This document shows, in pieces, positions 34,276 through 43,670 of a stretch of 64,000 nucleotides of DNA. The first letter of the stretch is position 1; every line of letters begins with the position of its first letter. This stretch comes from Streptomyces sp. CB01373 (GTDB taxonomy: Bacteria; Actinomycetota; Actinomycetes; Streptomycetales; Streptomycetaceae), in contig NZ_NNBK01000011.1 in the NCBI RefSeq assembly GCF_002803075.1, positions 185,560 to 249,559 of the forward strand, given 5' to 3'. The notes below the pieces were generated by a model that saw only the letters and a list, made by a program, of their open reading frames with translations, had not been told where the DNA came from and searched no databases. Made by a program: the position numbers and the translations under genes.

Positions 34276-36765
34276 ATGAGCAGCCTCTTTGACGACAGCT
34301 TCCTGGCGGATCTCCAGGCCCCCCGCGGCCACGAGGAAGAGCCCCCGCCACCGCCCGAGGACGATCACGCTCCGGAGCCGGTTCCGGACGATCTGTTCGG
34401 CGGGAAGTTCGACGTGCCCCCGGACCGGGACGCCTACTACCGCGACGGCGCCCACCGGCCGGTCGTGGACGCGGCCGCGCTCCTGGAAGGGCTGAACGAC
34501 AACCAGCGCGCCGCCGTGGTGCACTCCGGCTCCCCGCTGCTCATCGTGGCCGGCGCCGGTTCCGGCAAGACCCGTGTGCTCACGCACCGGATCGCGCACC
34601 TGCTGGCCGAGCGGGGCGCCCACCCCGGCCAGATCCTGGCGATCACCTTCACCAACAAGGCCGCCGGCGAGATGAAGGAGCGCGTCGAGCAGCTCGTCGG
34701 ACCGCGCGCCAGCGCGATGTGGGTGATGACCTTCCACAGCGCGTGCGTGCGCATCCTGCGCCGGGAGAGCAAGAAGCTCGGCTTCACGTCCTCCTTCTCG
34801 ATCTACGACGCCGCCGACTCCAAGCGCCTGATGGCTCTGGTCTGCCGCGACCTGGACCTCGACCCCAAGCGCTACCCGCCCAAGTCGTTCAGCGCCAAGA
34901 TCAGCAACCTCAAGAACGAGCTGATCGACGAGGAGGACTTCGCCGCCCAGGCCACCGACGGCTTCGAGAAGACCCTCGCCCAGGCCTACGCCCTCTACCA
35001 GTCGCGGCTGCGTGAGGCCAATGCCCTCGACTTCGACGACCTGATCATGACGACGGTCAACCTGCTCCGCGCCTTCCCGGACGTGGCCGAGCACTACCGC
35101 CGCCGCTTCCGGCACGTCCTGGTCGACGAGTATCAGGACACCAACCACGCGCAGTACGCCCTGGTACGGGAGCTGGTCGGCACCGGCGAGCACTCCCCGG
35201 ACGTGGCCGACGTGCCGCCCGCCGAGGACGACCTGCGACCGGCCGAGCTGTGCGTGGTCGGTGACGCCGACCAGTCGATCTACGCGTTCCGCGGCGCGAC
35301 CATCCGCAACATCCTCCAGTTCGAGGAGGACTACCCGGACGCGACGACGATCCTGCTGGAGCAGAACTACCGCTCCACGCAGACGATCCTGTCCGCCGCC
35401 AACGCGGTCATCGAGCGCAACGAGTCCCGCCGCCCCAAGAACCTGTGGACCAACGCCGGCGCGGGCGCCCGCATCACGGGCTACGTCGCCGACACCGAGC
35501 ACGACGAGGCGCAGTTCGTCGCCGAGGAGATAGACCGGCTCACGGACGCGGGCGAGGCCAAGGCCGGCGACGTCGCCGTCTTCTACCGCACCAACGCCCA
35601 GTCCCGTGTCTTCGAAGAGATCTTCATCCGCGTCGGCCTGCCCTACAAGGTCGTCGGCGGCGTCCGCTTCTACGAGCGCAAGGAGGTCCGGGACGTCCTG
35701 GCCTACCTGCGGGTCCTGGCCAACCCGGAGGACTCCGTCCCGCTGCGCCGCATCCTCAACGTGCCCAAGCGGGGCATCGGCGAGCGCGCCGAGGCGATGA
35801 TCGACGCCCTCGCCCAGCGGGAGAGGATCAGCTTCCCGCAGGCGCTGCGCCGCGTCGACGAGGCCTACGGGATGGCCGCACGCTCCACGAACGCGGTCAA
35901 GCGGTTCAACACGCTGATGGAGGACCTCCGCACGATCGTCGAGTCCGGCGCCGGACCGGCCACGGTCCTGGAGGCGGTCCTGGAACGCACCGGCTACCTG
36001 GGCGAGTTGCAGGCCTCCACCGACCCGCAGGACGAGACCCGTATCGAGAACCTCCAGGAACTCGCCGCCGTCGCCCTGGAGTTCGAGCAGGAGCGTGGTG
36101 AGGGGGAGCCGGTCGCGCTCTCCGACTTCCTGGAGCAGGTCGCCCTGGTCGCCGACTCCGACCAGATCCCGGACGAGGAGGACGGCGACGGCGTCATCAC
36201 CCTGATGACCCTGCACACCGCCAAGGGCCTGGAGTTCCCGGTGGTCTTCCTGACCGGCATGGAGGATGGTGTCTTCCCGCACATGCGGGCCCTCGGCCAG
36301 ACCAAGGAGCTGGAGGAGGAGCGGCGCCTCGCCTACGTCGGCATCACGCGCGCGCGGGAGCGGCTGTACCTGACCCGCTCGGCGATGCGCAGCGCCTGGG
36401 GCCAGCCGTCGTACAACCCGCCCTCCCGGTTCCTGGAGGAGATCCCGACGACACACGTGGACTGGAAGCGTACGGGCGGCTCGGGCTTCGCGTCCTCCGG
36501 TCCGGCGTCCTCGGTGGCGGCCTCGCTGTCCTCGTCCCGCTCCCGCTCGTCGGCGTCCGGCGCCTCGGGCTTCGCCACCCGCCGCACCTCGGAGAAGCCG
36601 GTGGCGGCCCTCGCCGTCGGAGACCGGGTCACGCACGACCAGTTCGGCCTGGGCACGGTGGTGGCCGTCGCGGGCACGGGCGACAAGGCACAGGCGACGA
36701 TCGACTTCGGCGACGGCAAGGCCAAGCGGCTGCTGCTGCGGTACGCGCCGGTGGAGAAGCTGTAG
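34276..36765 (+). CDS. pcrA: ATP-dependent DNA helicase PcrA/UvrD
   Basis: An 829-residue superfamily 1 helicase that unwinds DNA 3' to 5' in repair and replication restart. Motif I is GAGSGKTRVL, motif Ia ITFTNKAAGEMKER, motif II VDEYQDTN, motif III VVGDADQSIYAFRGA, motif IV EQNYRST, motif V TLHTAKGLEFPVVF and motif VI RRLAYVGITRARERLYL. A 70-residue acidic, Pro-rich N-terminal extension and a Ser-rich linker are actinobacterial features. The C-terminal Tudor-like domain (GDRVTHDQFGLGTVVAV), which in PcrA contacts RNA polymerase, is present. The ATG at 34276 appears leaderless or nearly so. Confidence 0.96.
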   Translation: MSSLFDDSFLADLQAPRGHEEEPPPPPEDDHAPEPVPDDLFGGKFDVPPDRDAYYRDGAHRPVVDAAALLEGLNDNQRAAVVHSGSPLLIVAGAGSGKTRVLTHRIAHLLAERGAHPGQILAITFTNKAAGEMKERVEQLVGPRASAMWVMTFHSACVRILRRESKKLGFTSSFSIYDAADSKRLMALVCRDLDLDPKRYPPKSFSAKISNLKNELIDEEDFAAQATDGFEKTLAQAYALYQSRLREANALDFDDLIMTTVNLLRAFPDVAEHYRRRFRHVLVDEYQDTNHAQYALVRELVGTGEHSPDVADVPPAEDDLRPAELCVVGDADQSIYAFRGATIRNILQFEEDYPDATTILLEQNYRSTQTILSAANAVIERNESRRPKNLWTNAGAGARITGYVADTEHDEAQFVAEEIDRLTDAGEAKAGDVAVFYRTNAQSRVFEEIFIRVGLPYKVVGGVRFYERKEVRDVLAYLRVLANPEDSVPLRRILNVPKRGIGERAEAMIDALAQRERISFPQALRRVDEAYGMAARSTNAVKRFNTLMEDLRTIVESGAGPATVLEAVLERTGYLGELQASTDPQDETRIENLQELAAVALEFEQERGEGEPVALSDFLEQVALVADSDQIPDEEDGDGVITLMTLHTAKGLEFPVVFLTGMEDGVFPHMRALGQTKELEEERRLAYVGITRARERLYLTRSAMRSAWGQPSYNPPSRFLEEIPTTHVDWKRTGGSGFASSGPASSVAASLSSSRSRSSASGASGFATRRTSEKPVAALAVGDRVTHDQFGLGTVVAVAGTGDKAQATIDFGDGKAKRLLLRYAPVEKL

Positions 36766-36783
36766 CGGGGGTGGGGGCGGGGC

Positions 36784-38232
36784 CTACGTCGGGTCGAGGC
36801 CGTGGCTGCGCAGCCACGACAGCGGGTCGATGGGCGACCCGCCCGCGGGCCTGACCTCGAAGTGCAGGTGCGGGCCCGTGGAGTTGCCGGAGTTCCCGGA
36901 GTACGCGATGGGCTGTCCGGCCTTCACCGTCGTACCGGAGGGGACCTGGTAGCTGGAGAGGTGGCAGTACCACGTCTCCGTGCCGTCCATGGCGGTCACG
37001 ATCATCATGTTGCCGTAGGCGCTGTTCCACTGCGTGCGGACCGTGCCGTCGGTGGCGGCCAGCACCGAGGTCCCGTACGACACGGGGAAGTCGATGCCGG
37101 TGTGCACGGACATCCAGTTCACGCCGGCCTGGCCGAAGTAGGCGCTGAGACCCCTCTGCAGGACGGGGACGGCGAACTTGGGGCGCAGCCGTTCCAGACG
37201 GGCCGCCTCCTCCGCCGCCTTCTTCTTCTCGGACTCCTGCTGCGCCTTGAGGTCGATGCGCTCCTGGTACCGGCTGGCCCGGTCGGCGAAGTCGTTCGCC
37301 CCTGCGGACACGCTCTGCAGCTGGGTGTCCAGCTTGTTGTTGGCGGTGGACGCCTTGACCGGGTGCGCGTCGGGCGTGGCCGCCGCGCTGTCCTTGCCGT
37401 CCTCGGTCAGTCCGCCCACGGAGGCCGCGGCGATTCCGGCGACACCCATCACGCAGACCGAGGGCACGGCCACCGTGAGCAGTGCGGAGCGCTTGGCCGG
37501 GGGGCGGCGCCGGGAGCGGCCCGCGGCCCGTGAGGCCGCTCGTGGAGCGGGAGGCGGGGCGGGGGTGACTTCTTCCTCGTCGTCGAGCAGCGGCGGTGCC
37601 GCGTCCGGCTCGACGGTGGCGGCCGGTTCCTCTTCCGCCAAGTCGCCCTGAGGCTCGTGCGGCTCGGGCGCGTCGAAGTTCTCGGCGACCGTGGTGGTGG
37701 CGTCGCCGTTCCACTGCGTGGCGTCGTACGCGCCGGTGTCGAAGGTCTGCGTGTTCCAGTCCCACTGCTGGGTGGCGTCGGCGACGGCCGTCTGATCCGG
37801 CTGGAGCCAGGTGTGCGCGTCCCACTGGCCGCTGGTGTCGACCGGGGCGGACTGTGCCGGGACGGAGGCCAGTTGCTGGTAGCCCGTCGCCCAGGCGGTG
37901 GTGTCGTACGCGCCGGTGTCGTAGGCGGTGTGGTGCTGAGCCGCGTACGGGTCGTAGTCCGGGCTCTGGTGGCCGTTCGCGGTCCAGCCGGTGGTGTCGT
38001 ACGTACCCGTGGTGTGCGCCTCGGCGCCCGTGAAGCCTTCGTGGAGATGGTCGGCGGCGTAGTCGACCGGGGCGTACGTGCCGGTGTGGAAACCGGTGGC
38101 GCCGTAGTCGCCGTAGGAGGTGAAGTCGCCGTACGCGGCTTCCTGTCCGTTGTACGACGCGTAGGGCGTCGAGGCGGCATCGGAGGCCGGAGCCGGGGCG
38201 GTCGCGCTCCCCGACGGGTGACGGTCGTTCAC
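36784..38232 (-). CDS. Membrane-anchored M23 metallopeptidase
   Basis: A 482-residue LytM/M23 protein. The first 190 residues are low-complexity and rich in Tyr, Asp, Thr and Trp with loose repeats such as TGAYDTTAW, TGTYDTTGW and TGAYDATQW. An acidic and then Arg-rich segment leads to one membrane helix near residue 255 (LLTVAVPSVCVMGVAGIAAA), so the repeats are cytoplasmic. A coiled coil (RYQERIDLKAQQESEKKKAAEEA) precedes the M23 domain, whose zinc ligands are in HTGID and HLHFEV. It probably trims wall peptides or, as in many LytM factors, activates amidases. GTG 38232 (VNDRHPSG) is preferred over a far upstream start. It is convergent with pcrA (18-base gap). Confidence 0.88.
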   Translation of the reverse strand: MNDRHPSGSATAPAPASDAASTPYASYNGQEAAYGDFTSYGDYGATGFHTGTYAPVDYAADHLHEGFTGAEAHTTGTYDTTGWTANGHQSPDYDPYAAQHHTAYDTGAYDTTAWATGYQQLASVPAQSAPVDTSGQWDAHTWLQPDQTAVADATQQWDWNTQTFDTGAYDATQWNGDATTTVAENFDAPEPHEPQGDLAEEEPAATVEPDAAPPLLDDEEEVTPAPPPAPRAASRAAGRSRRRPPAKRSALLTVAVPSVCVMGVAGIAAASVGGLTEDGKDSAAATPDAHPVKASTANNKLDTQLQSVSAGANDFADRASRYQERIDLKAQQESEKKKAAEEAARLERLRPKFAVPVLQRGLSAYFGQAGVNWMSVHTGIDFPVSYGTSVLAATDGTVRTQWNSAYGNMMIVTAMDGTETWYCHLSSYQVPSGTTVKAGQPIAYSGNSGNSTGPHLHFEVRPAGGSPIDPLSWLRSHGLDPT

Positions 38233-38423
38233 CAACTTCTCTTTCGCCTCGACAACAGGGGCTGGCAGAGCAGTGCGGTGACTGTACCCGGCGGTATGAG
38301 GGCGCGACAATCTTCCGCAGGTTTCCCCGAAGTGGGAAACGGGCATTCAGCCGTGTTTCGCCGGTGTGTGGAGACGGCTTTAACTCTGTGTTCGAGTCGC
38401 GTTCGATCCCAAGGGGCCGGTTG

Positions 38424-39290
38424 TCAGGCGACGGTCACTCCGCCGGCGCGCTTGGCGGTCGGGTCCCCGGGGCGTGCGGTGTCGAGGACCTGTCGTATCC
38501 CGGTCGCCACGGCGGGGTGCAGTGGCAGGGCGAGATGCCCGACTCCGCTCACCTGGATGTTCTCCACCTTCAGGTCGGGGTGGTCGATGCAGGCCGACTC
38601 CAGCGGATCCATCAGGTGGTCGAGGTCGCTCCAGAAGCTGACGAAGTGGGTGCTGCAGCCCGGCGCGGGGCGTGACAGCTCCTCGATCAGCTCGGAACCG
38701 GGGCGCATCTGCCGCACGATCGGATGGGCGTTGGCCAGCGGCGCGACCCGGGTGCCGGAGTGCGGGGTGCCGAGGGTGACGAGGGTGCGGACCCGCAGGT
38801 CGCCGCCGAGCCGTTGCACGTAGTAGCGGGCGATCAGCCCGCCGAGGCTGTGCCCGACGACGTCGATCTGCCTGCTGCCGGTGCGCTCGCAGATCTCCTC
38901 TATGTGCCGGCCGAGCAGTTCGGCCGCGGTGCGGATGTCGCAGGTCAGCGGTGAGTAGTTCAGGGACTCCACGCGCTGCCTGCCGTGCTGGGCGAGGCTG
39001 CGGCGCAGCAGGACGAACACCGAGCGGTTGTCGATGAACCCGTGCAGCAGCACGACCGGTGGCTTGGCCTCGGTCGGCAGCTGGGCGGCGCCACCGGGCT
39101 CCGGGAGCGCGCCGGAGGCGCCGCGGCGCTCCTGGACGATGCCCGAGGGATAGAGCAGGAGATGGCCCGCGAGGATCGCGAGCTCCAGGGCGGTCGCCTT
39201 CAGCAGAGCCAGTGAGAGCCCCGCCAGCCTGCACGGCAGCAGGCACCGGCAGAGCGGGAGAATGGGGTCCGCGACCCTGGTGACCTTCAT
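38424..39290 (-). CDS. Alpha/beta-hydrolase, triacylglycerol lipase-like
   Basis: A 288-residue lipase-family protein. The nucleophile elbow is VVGHSLGGLIARYY, the oxyanion region LLHGFIDNRS, the His loop GVGHLALPLHP and a probable Asp/Glu lies in between. The N-terminal 45 residues (LALLKATALELAILAGHLLLYP) are hydrophobic, so it is membrane-bound or secreted. The sequence TLGTPHSGTRVAPLANAHPIV is typical of actinobacterial lipases that hydrolyse long-chain esters. The ATG at 39290 has AGGAGGT six bases upstream. Confidence 0.85.
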   Translation of the reverse strand: MKVTRVADPILPLCRCLLPCRLAGLSLALLKATALELAILAGHLLLYPSGIVQERRGASGALPEPGGAAQLPTEAKPPVVLLHGFIDNRSVFVLLRRSLAQHGRQRVESLNYSPLTCDIRTAAELLGRHIEEICERTGSRQIDVVGHSLGGLIARYYVQRLGGDLRVRTLVTLGTPHSGTRVAPLANAHPIVRQMRPGSELIEELSRPAPGCSTHFVSFWSDLDHLMDPLESACIDHPDLKVENIQVSGVGHLALPLHPAVATGIRQVLDTARPGDPTAKRAGGVTVA

Positions 39291-39780
39291 GGCCGACCTC
39301 CTGTCGGCACGCTGGAGGACGGCCCTGTCCCCCGTGTGCCCTCGTGGGCAGTCGCGGTAGGGGCGGCCGGCCGGGCGGGCTTCGCGCTGCCGTGCCCCAC
39401 CGGTCCCGGGTGCCCTTCCTGCCCTCGCCGATACGTCGCACCACCGCGGCGCGCGGCCTGCGGCGCGGTGGTGCGGCGACCTCGTTGCGGCTCCCGTCGT
39501 GTTTGCTCCCGCAGCGCTCCGCGCGCCGCGGCACAGGAGTGCGGCGCTCGGGCCGCGCGGACGGGGAACGGTGCGCGGCCTGCGGGTCCCCCTGGCCGGT
39601 GAACTCGGGGGAGTGTCCCACCATGTGATTTCCCCCTCCCTCTGCGTCGTGAAACTGCCGGGTGCGGGATGCTGGCGATAACGTTCGTTCACTTACCCGG
39701 CCGGTGTGGTGCGGGGTGTCCGTGCCGTGTGTGCGGTACTTGTCGGTACGGATGGATGTAGTCGCTTCATGGAGGCAGTG
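39291..39780. other. Divergent intergenic region between lipase and icmB
   Basis: About 490 bases without a recognisable gene. A perfect 11-bp inverted repeat (GCACCACCGCG at 39438-39448 and its complement at 39464-39474) forms a hairpin about 150 bases before the lipase start. An AT-richer patch at 39672-39695 (GATAACGTTCGTTCAC) may hold a promoter. No -35/-10 pair could be assigned with confidence. Confidence 0.45.
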
Positions 39781-40197
<417 letters not shown>

Positions 40198-40221
40198 GGG
40201 CGCCGGCGGCTCCCGCGGGAT

Positions 40222-40241
40222 CACCCGGCGCCGGCCGGGTG
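40222..40241. terminator. Hairpin between icmB and the DUF5691 gene
   Basis: CACCCGGC, loop GCCG, GCCGGGTG: an 8-bp perfect stem 25 bases after the icmB stop and 60 bases beyond the end of the convergent DUF5691 gene. It probably works on both strands. Confidence 0.5.
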
Positions 40242-40301
40242 CGAGCGGCCCGGCCGGGGGGCGCGGCCCCCAGGGAGACCTGCCCTCACCCGGTGCGGGA
40301 C

Positions 40302-41927
40302 TCAGCCGGCCCGCGCCGTCTCCAGTTCCCCGGCCATGGTGGAGCGCAGCCGCAAGGTCGTCACGAGCCGCTGGAATGCTTCCGCCCAGTACCCTCCGGC
40401 CCCCGGCGACGCGTCCTCCGCCTCGTCGGGAACCGCCAGCAGTCCGTCGAGCCGACTCGCCTCCGCGGGATCCAGGCACCGCTCGGCAAGCCCCATCACT
40501 CCACTGAAACTCCATGGGTAACTCCCTGCGTCCCGCGCGATGTTGAGCGCGTCGACCACCGCCCGCCCGAGCGGTGCCGCCCACGGCACCGCGCACACCC
40601 CGAGCAGTTGAAACGCCTCGGGCAGTCCGTGTGCCGCGATGAATCCGGCCACCCAGTCGGCCCGCTCGGCGGCGTCCAGCGTGCCGAGCAGCTTGGCGCG
40701 CTCGGCCAGGGACACCGCGCCGGGACCGCCGGCGTCGGAGGCCGCGGGTGGTCCGAGGAGCGCCCGCGCCCACTGTGCGTCCCGCTGCCGCACCGCCGCC
40801 CTGCACCAGGCGGCGTGCAGTTCGCCCTGCCATCCGTCCGCGACCGGAAGGGCCACGATCTCCCGCGGTGTGCGCCCGCCCAGCCGTCCGGGCCAGGTCG
40901 CCAGCGGTGCCGCCTCCACCAACTGGCCCAGCCACCAAGATCGTTCGCCCCGCCCTGCCGGAGCCTTGGGGACGATCCCGTCGCGTTCCATGGCCGAGTC
41001 GCACTCGTGCGGCGCCTCGACGACGAGCGTCGGTGTCCCGCGTGTGTGGTCGACGGCCACGCAGGAGCGGGCCCGGCCGGACATTCGTGAGGCGAGCGCG
41101 GATCCGGGCAGCGCCGAGAGCAGCTCCGCGGCCGTGGACCGTACATTGCGGCTGCGGTCGGCCAGTGCCTCTTCCAGGAACGCCTCGTCGTCCGGGCCGA
41201 GCCCCGTCCGCAGGGAGTCGAGGAACATCAGCCGGTCCTCGGCCCGCTCGGTGGCCCAGGAGCCAGCGAGCAGTTCGCGTGCGGCCGCGGGCGTGCGCGA
41301 ACGTATCGACGCCAGCAGCGCGACCCGCTCCGCGAACAGGCCCTCCTCCCACAGCCTCCGGACGCGGCCGGCGTCCTCGGAGCCGGCCGGCACGGCGGCG
41401 CCCGGGGCCGCGCGCAGGGCGAACCGCCAGTCCGGGTTCAGGCCCGCCAGCCACCGTGCGCGCGGGCCGCCGAAGGCCAGTGCGGCCGGGCGCAGGTCCG
41501 TACGGCCCCGCGCGGCGTCCAGCAGGGCGGGCAGCGCTTCCGGAGGCGGGGCGTACCCGTGGGCGTTCGCCGCCGCGAGCCACTGGGGCAGCAGTTCCAT
41601 CAGGTCCGGTGCCGTGCCCCTGCGGCCGCCCGCCGTACCGGGCCGGCCGGCCAGCAGCATGGCCAGCCTGCGGCCCGCGGCCGCGGGCAGCGGCGGACGC
41701 GGATCCTTTGGTGCGGGCTCCGGGCGCCGGGCCGCCGGAGCGGGGCGCAGCCCCGCACGCCGCCGCACGGTCTGCACGGCCGCCGCGTCGAGCAGCGCCA
41801 CCGGCGCCGTCCGTTCGGGCGCGCCGGCCGGGGGCGTGCGCCGGTCCGTGCCGAGCAGGGCGGTGGTGACCAACTCCTCCCAGGCGCCCGTGGCAGGCGC
41901 CTCCGGCGGGGTGGAGTTCCTGATCAT
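40302..41927 (-). CDS. DUF5691 family protein
   Basis: A 541-residue soluble protein of the DUF5691 type. The N-terminus WEELVTTALLGTDRRTPPAG is characteristic. The middle is helical with HEAT-like repeats (FLEEALADRSRNVRSTAAELLSALPGS), and the C-terminus (LGVCAVPWAAPLGRAVVDALN) is also helical. The biochemical role is unknown; HEAT repeats suggest a scaffold. It is encoded downstream of and on the same strand as the SWIM protein, opposite a MoxR-DUF5682-vWA operon, so it probably belongs to that system. The ATG at 41927 has GGAAAGGAAG just upstream. An AT-rich patch in the 254-base gap before it may hold its own promoter. Confidence 0.82.
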   Translation of the reverse strand: MIRNSTPPEAPATGAWEELVTTALLGTDRRTPPAGAPERTAPVALLDAAAVQTVRRRAGLRPAPAARRPEPAPKDPRPPLPAAAGRRLAMLLAGRPGTAGGRRGTAPDLMELLPQWLAAANAHGYAPPPEALPALLDAARGRTDLRPAALAFGGPRARWLAGLNPDWRFALRAAPGAAVPAGSEDAGRVRRLWEEGLFAERVALLASIRSRTPAAARELLAGSWATERAEDRLMFLDSLRTGLGPDDEAFLEEALADRSRNVRSTAAELLSALPGSALASRMSGRARSCVAVDHTRGTPTLVVEAPHECDSAMERDGIVPKAPAGRGERSWWLGQLVEAAPLATWPGRLGGRTPREIVALPVADGWQGELHAAWCRAAVRQRDAQWARALLGPPAASDAGGPGAVSLAERAKLLGTLDAAERADWVAGFIAAHGLPEAFQLLGVCAVPWAAPLGRAVVDALNIARDAGSYPWSFSGVMGLAERCLDPAEASRLDGLLAVPDEAEDASPGAGGYWAEAFQRLVTTLRLRSTMAGELETARAG

Positions 41928-42020
41928 GAGCTTCCTTTCCGTCGCCGGCTGCCCGGGAGTGGTTGAAGGGTCACATGGACCGGGTTTCCCCTGGGGTGGA
42001 ACAAATGCGTGGTGCGGAAG

Positions 42021-42056
42021 AGAAAAGATATTCAGATGGGATACTCTCTGATATTT
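42021..42056 (-). promoter_or_regulatory. AT-rich regulatory patch before the DUF5691 gene
   Basis: This short patch is strikingly AT-rich for the genome. It contains an imperfect inverted repeat, ATATTCAGA (42028-42036) and TCTGATAT (42047-42054), differing by one inserted base. It lies about 100 bases upstream of the DUF5691 start and may be an operator or promoter. Confidence 0.4.
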
Positions 42057-42181
42057 TGCGCCTTTTGGGTGAGAGGTTCCCGCTGTGCCGACAGTGCCCC
42101 GCGTAGCGCGGTGACGTCACTCCTTTGCCGGACATTCCGAGCCCGCCGCCAGGGTCGATGTCACGGATGGTTGATGAGATA

Positions 42182-43537
42182 TCAGCACAGCGTCACCATT
42201 TCTTCCTCGTCTCGCGGCCAGGCGGTCAACGGGGTGAAGCCCCGGTGGCCGCACTCGCCGAAGACCGTGACCGGCGCGCCGCCCGACAGAGCGACGAGCC
42301 GCCACAGACCCGGTCGCGTCCGGGCCGCGCGCGTGAGGGGCAGCGCGGAGTCGGAGGTGGCGTCGGCCAGCTGCCAGGACTCGCCGTCAGGGACCGGTAC
42401 GACCTCCCGCAGCGTCACCGGAACCGACTCCAGCCACGGATCGTCCCGCAGCGCCGCGCCGTAGCGGGCGGCCGCCTGCGCCGTCGTCACGCCGGGTGGA
42501 CGGATCGGGGTGGGCGCCGGGGACGCGAACCGCTCGCCCAGGACCGCCCGCGGCTGTCCCGCACCCGGCTGGGAGGACACCTCCGCCTCCAGGGCCAGAC
42601 CCACCGGCAGCGCGAGCTCCGGGGCCCGGCCCGCCGCGCCGTAGGAGAGCAGAAGAGCCGTATGCCCGGAGTCGGCGCCGTGCAGCCAGATCCTGCGCGT
42701 GGTCAGCCTCGCGTCCGCGGTGTCGTACTGGGCGAGGACGAGCCAGCGGTCCCGCACCGCGGGCCCCTCCGCGGAGACGGGCAGGCCCACCCGGGAACGG
42801 ACCGTCGCCGACAACCCCTCCGGCAGCCGCTCGCGGCCCAGCCAGCCCTGGCCCAGCAGGTGCAGCAGCGCGCACTCCTCCAGCAGCCGCACCGGCCAGC
42901 CCGGCCCCGACGACGGCACGGCCCCCAGCTCCCGCACCCGTCCCGCCAGCCCGGGAGCCTGCGCGTCGACCATGCGGGCCGCCGTCTCCTCCCACAGCCC
43001 GTACCCCGCCTGTTCGGCCGGGGCCAGACCGCCGCGCAGCAGGTCGGCCAGGCGCTGCTCCAGCTCCGTCACCCCCGCGGTGATCCGCTCGGCGCGGCGC
43101 TCCGCCCTGCGCAGCGCCGCCCGTGGATCAGCGGAACCGGAGGCCGGATCTTCGGCCCCCTCCGACCGCCTCCGCGCCGTCCGCTCCCCGCGGGCCGCCA
43201 GCCACGGCCCGGCCCAGTCGGGCGCCTGCCCGGACGGCACCGCGCCGTCGTCGCCCGTCCACAACAGCAGCAGGCCGAGCGCGTGCTTGCACGGGAACTT
43301 CCGGCTCGGGCAGCTGCACTTGTACGCCGGCCCGGCACCGCCCGCGAGGTCGACGACCGTCTGATACGGCCTGCCGCCGCTGCCCTTGCACAGTCCCCAC
43401 ACCGCCCCCTCGTCGGAACACCCCGCCTCGGACCACGGCCCGGCCGCGCCGAGTTTGCTTCCCGCTTTGCGCGACGCGGCGTCAGGCGCCAGTGACAGCA
43501 CCTGGTCCGCGCTCCAGCGCACCCCCTGCTGAGTCAT
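42182..43537 (-). CDS. SWIM zinc-finger protein (YehQ-like)
   Basis: A 451-residue protein with a SWIM zinc finger near residue 75: CSCPSRKFPCKHALGLLLLW, with CxC and CxH ligands. SWIM fingers bind DNA or protein. The rest is helical and beta-rich with no other named domain; RLTTRRIWLHGADSGHTALLLSYG is the best conserved stretch by eye. E. coli YehQ is a SWIM protein encoded with MoxR and vWA genes, and the same set is present here, so a joint function is likely. The ATG at 43537 lacks a ribosome site; TACCTT ends 7 bases upstream, suggesting a leaderless mRNA. Confidence 0.85.
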   Translation of the reverse strand: MTQQGVRWSADQVLSLAPDAASRKAGSKLGAAGPWSEAGCSDEGAVWGLCKGSGGRPYQTVVDLAGGAGPAYKCSCPSRKFPCKHALGLLLLWTGDDGAVPSGQAPDWAGPWLAARGERTARRRSEGAEDPASGSADPRAALRRAERRAERITAGVTELEQRLADLLRGGLAPAEQAGYGLWEETAARMVDAQAPGLAGRVRELGAVPSSGPGWPVRLLEECALLHLLGQGWLGRERLPEGLSATVRSRVGLPVSAEGPAVRDRWLVLAQYDTADARLTTRRIWLHGADSGHTALLLSYGAAGRAPELALPVGLALEAEVSSQPGAGQPRAVLGERFASPAPTPIRPPGVTTAQAAARYGAALRDDPWLESVPVTLREVVPVPDGESWQLADATSDSALPLTRAARTRPGLWRLVALSGGAPVTVFGECGHRGFTPLTAWPRDEEEMVTLC

Positions 43538-43544
43538 GCCGTCG

Positions 43545-43613
43545 AAGGTAGACGCTGCCACTGACAATCGACCTGACGAGCCCGTTTGCGCAGGTCAGAA
43601 CGCGTTGTCAGTG
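43545..43613. promoter_or_regulatory. Divergent promoter with nested inverted repeats
   Basis: CACTGACAA (43559-43567) and TTGTCAGTG (43605-43613) form perfect 9-base arms. Inside them GACCTG (43570-43575) and CAGGTC (43591-43596) form a second pair. Each TTGTCAGTG copy reads toward its own gene (SWIM to the left, MoxR to the right). TACCTT on the minus strand at 43550-43545 may be the -10 of the SWIM gene. The symmetry suggests one regulator binding a shared operator. Confidence 0.5.
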
Positions 43614-43670
43614 CCGTGGTGCACGGTTGGTGACAGATCCGAACCGGCCGAGCTGGAGGGGGCCTCAGCC

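Noticed and set aside
34090..36636. Long minus-strand frame opposite pcrA
   Set aside because: PcrA carries all helicase motifs on the plus strand; the antisense frame is a codon-bias shadow.
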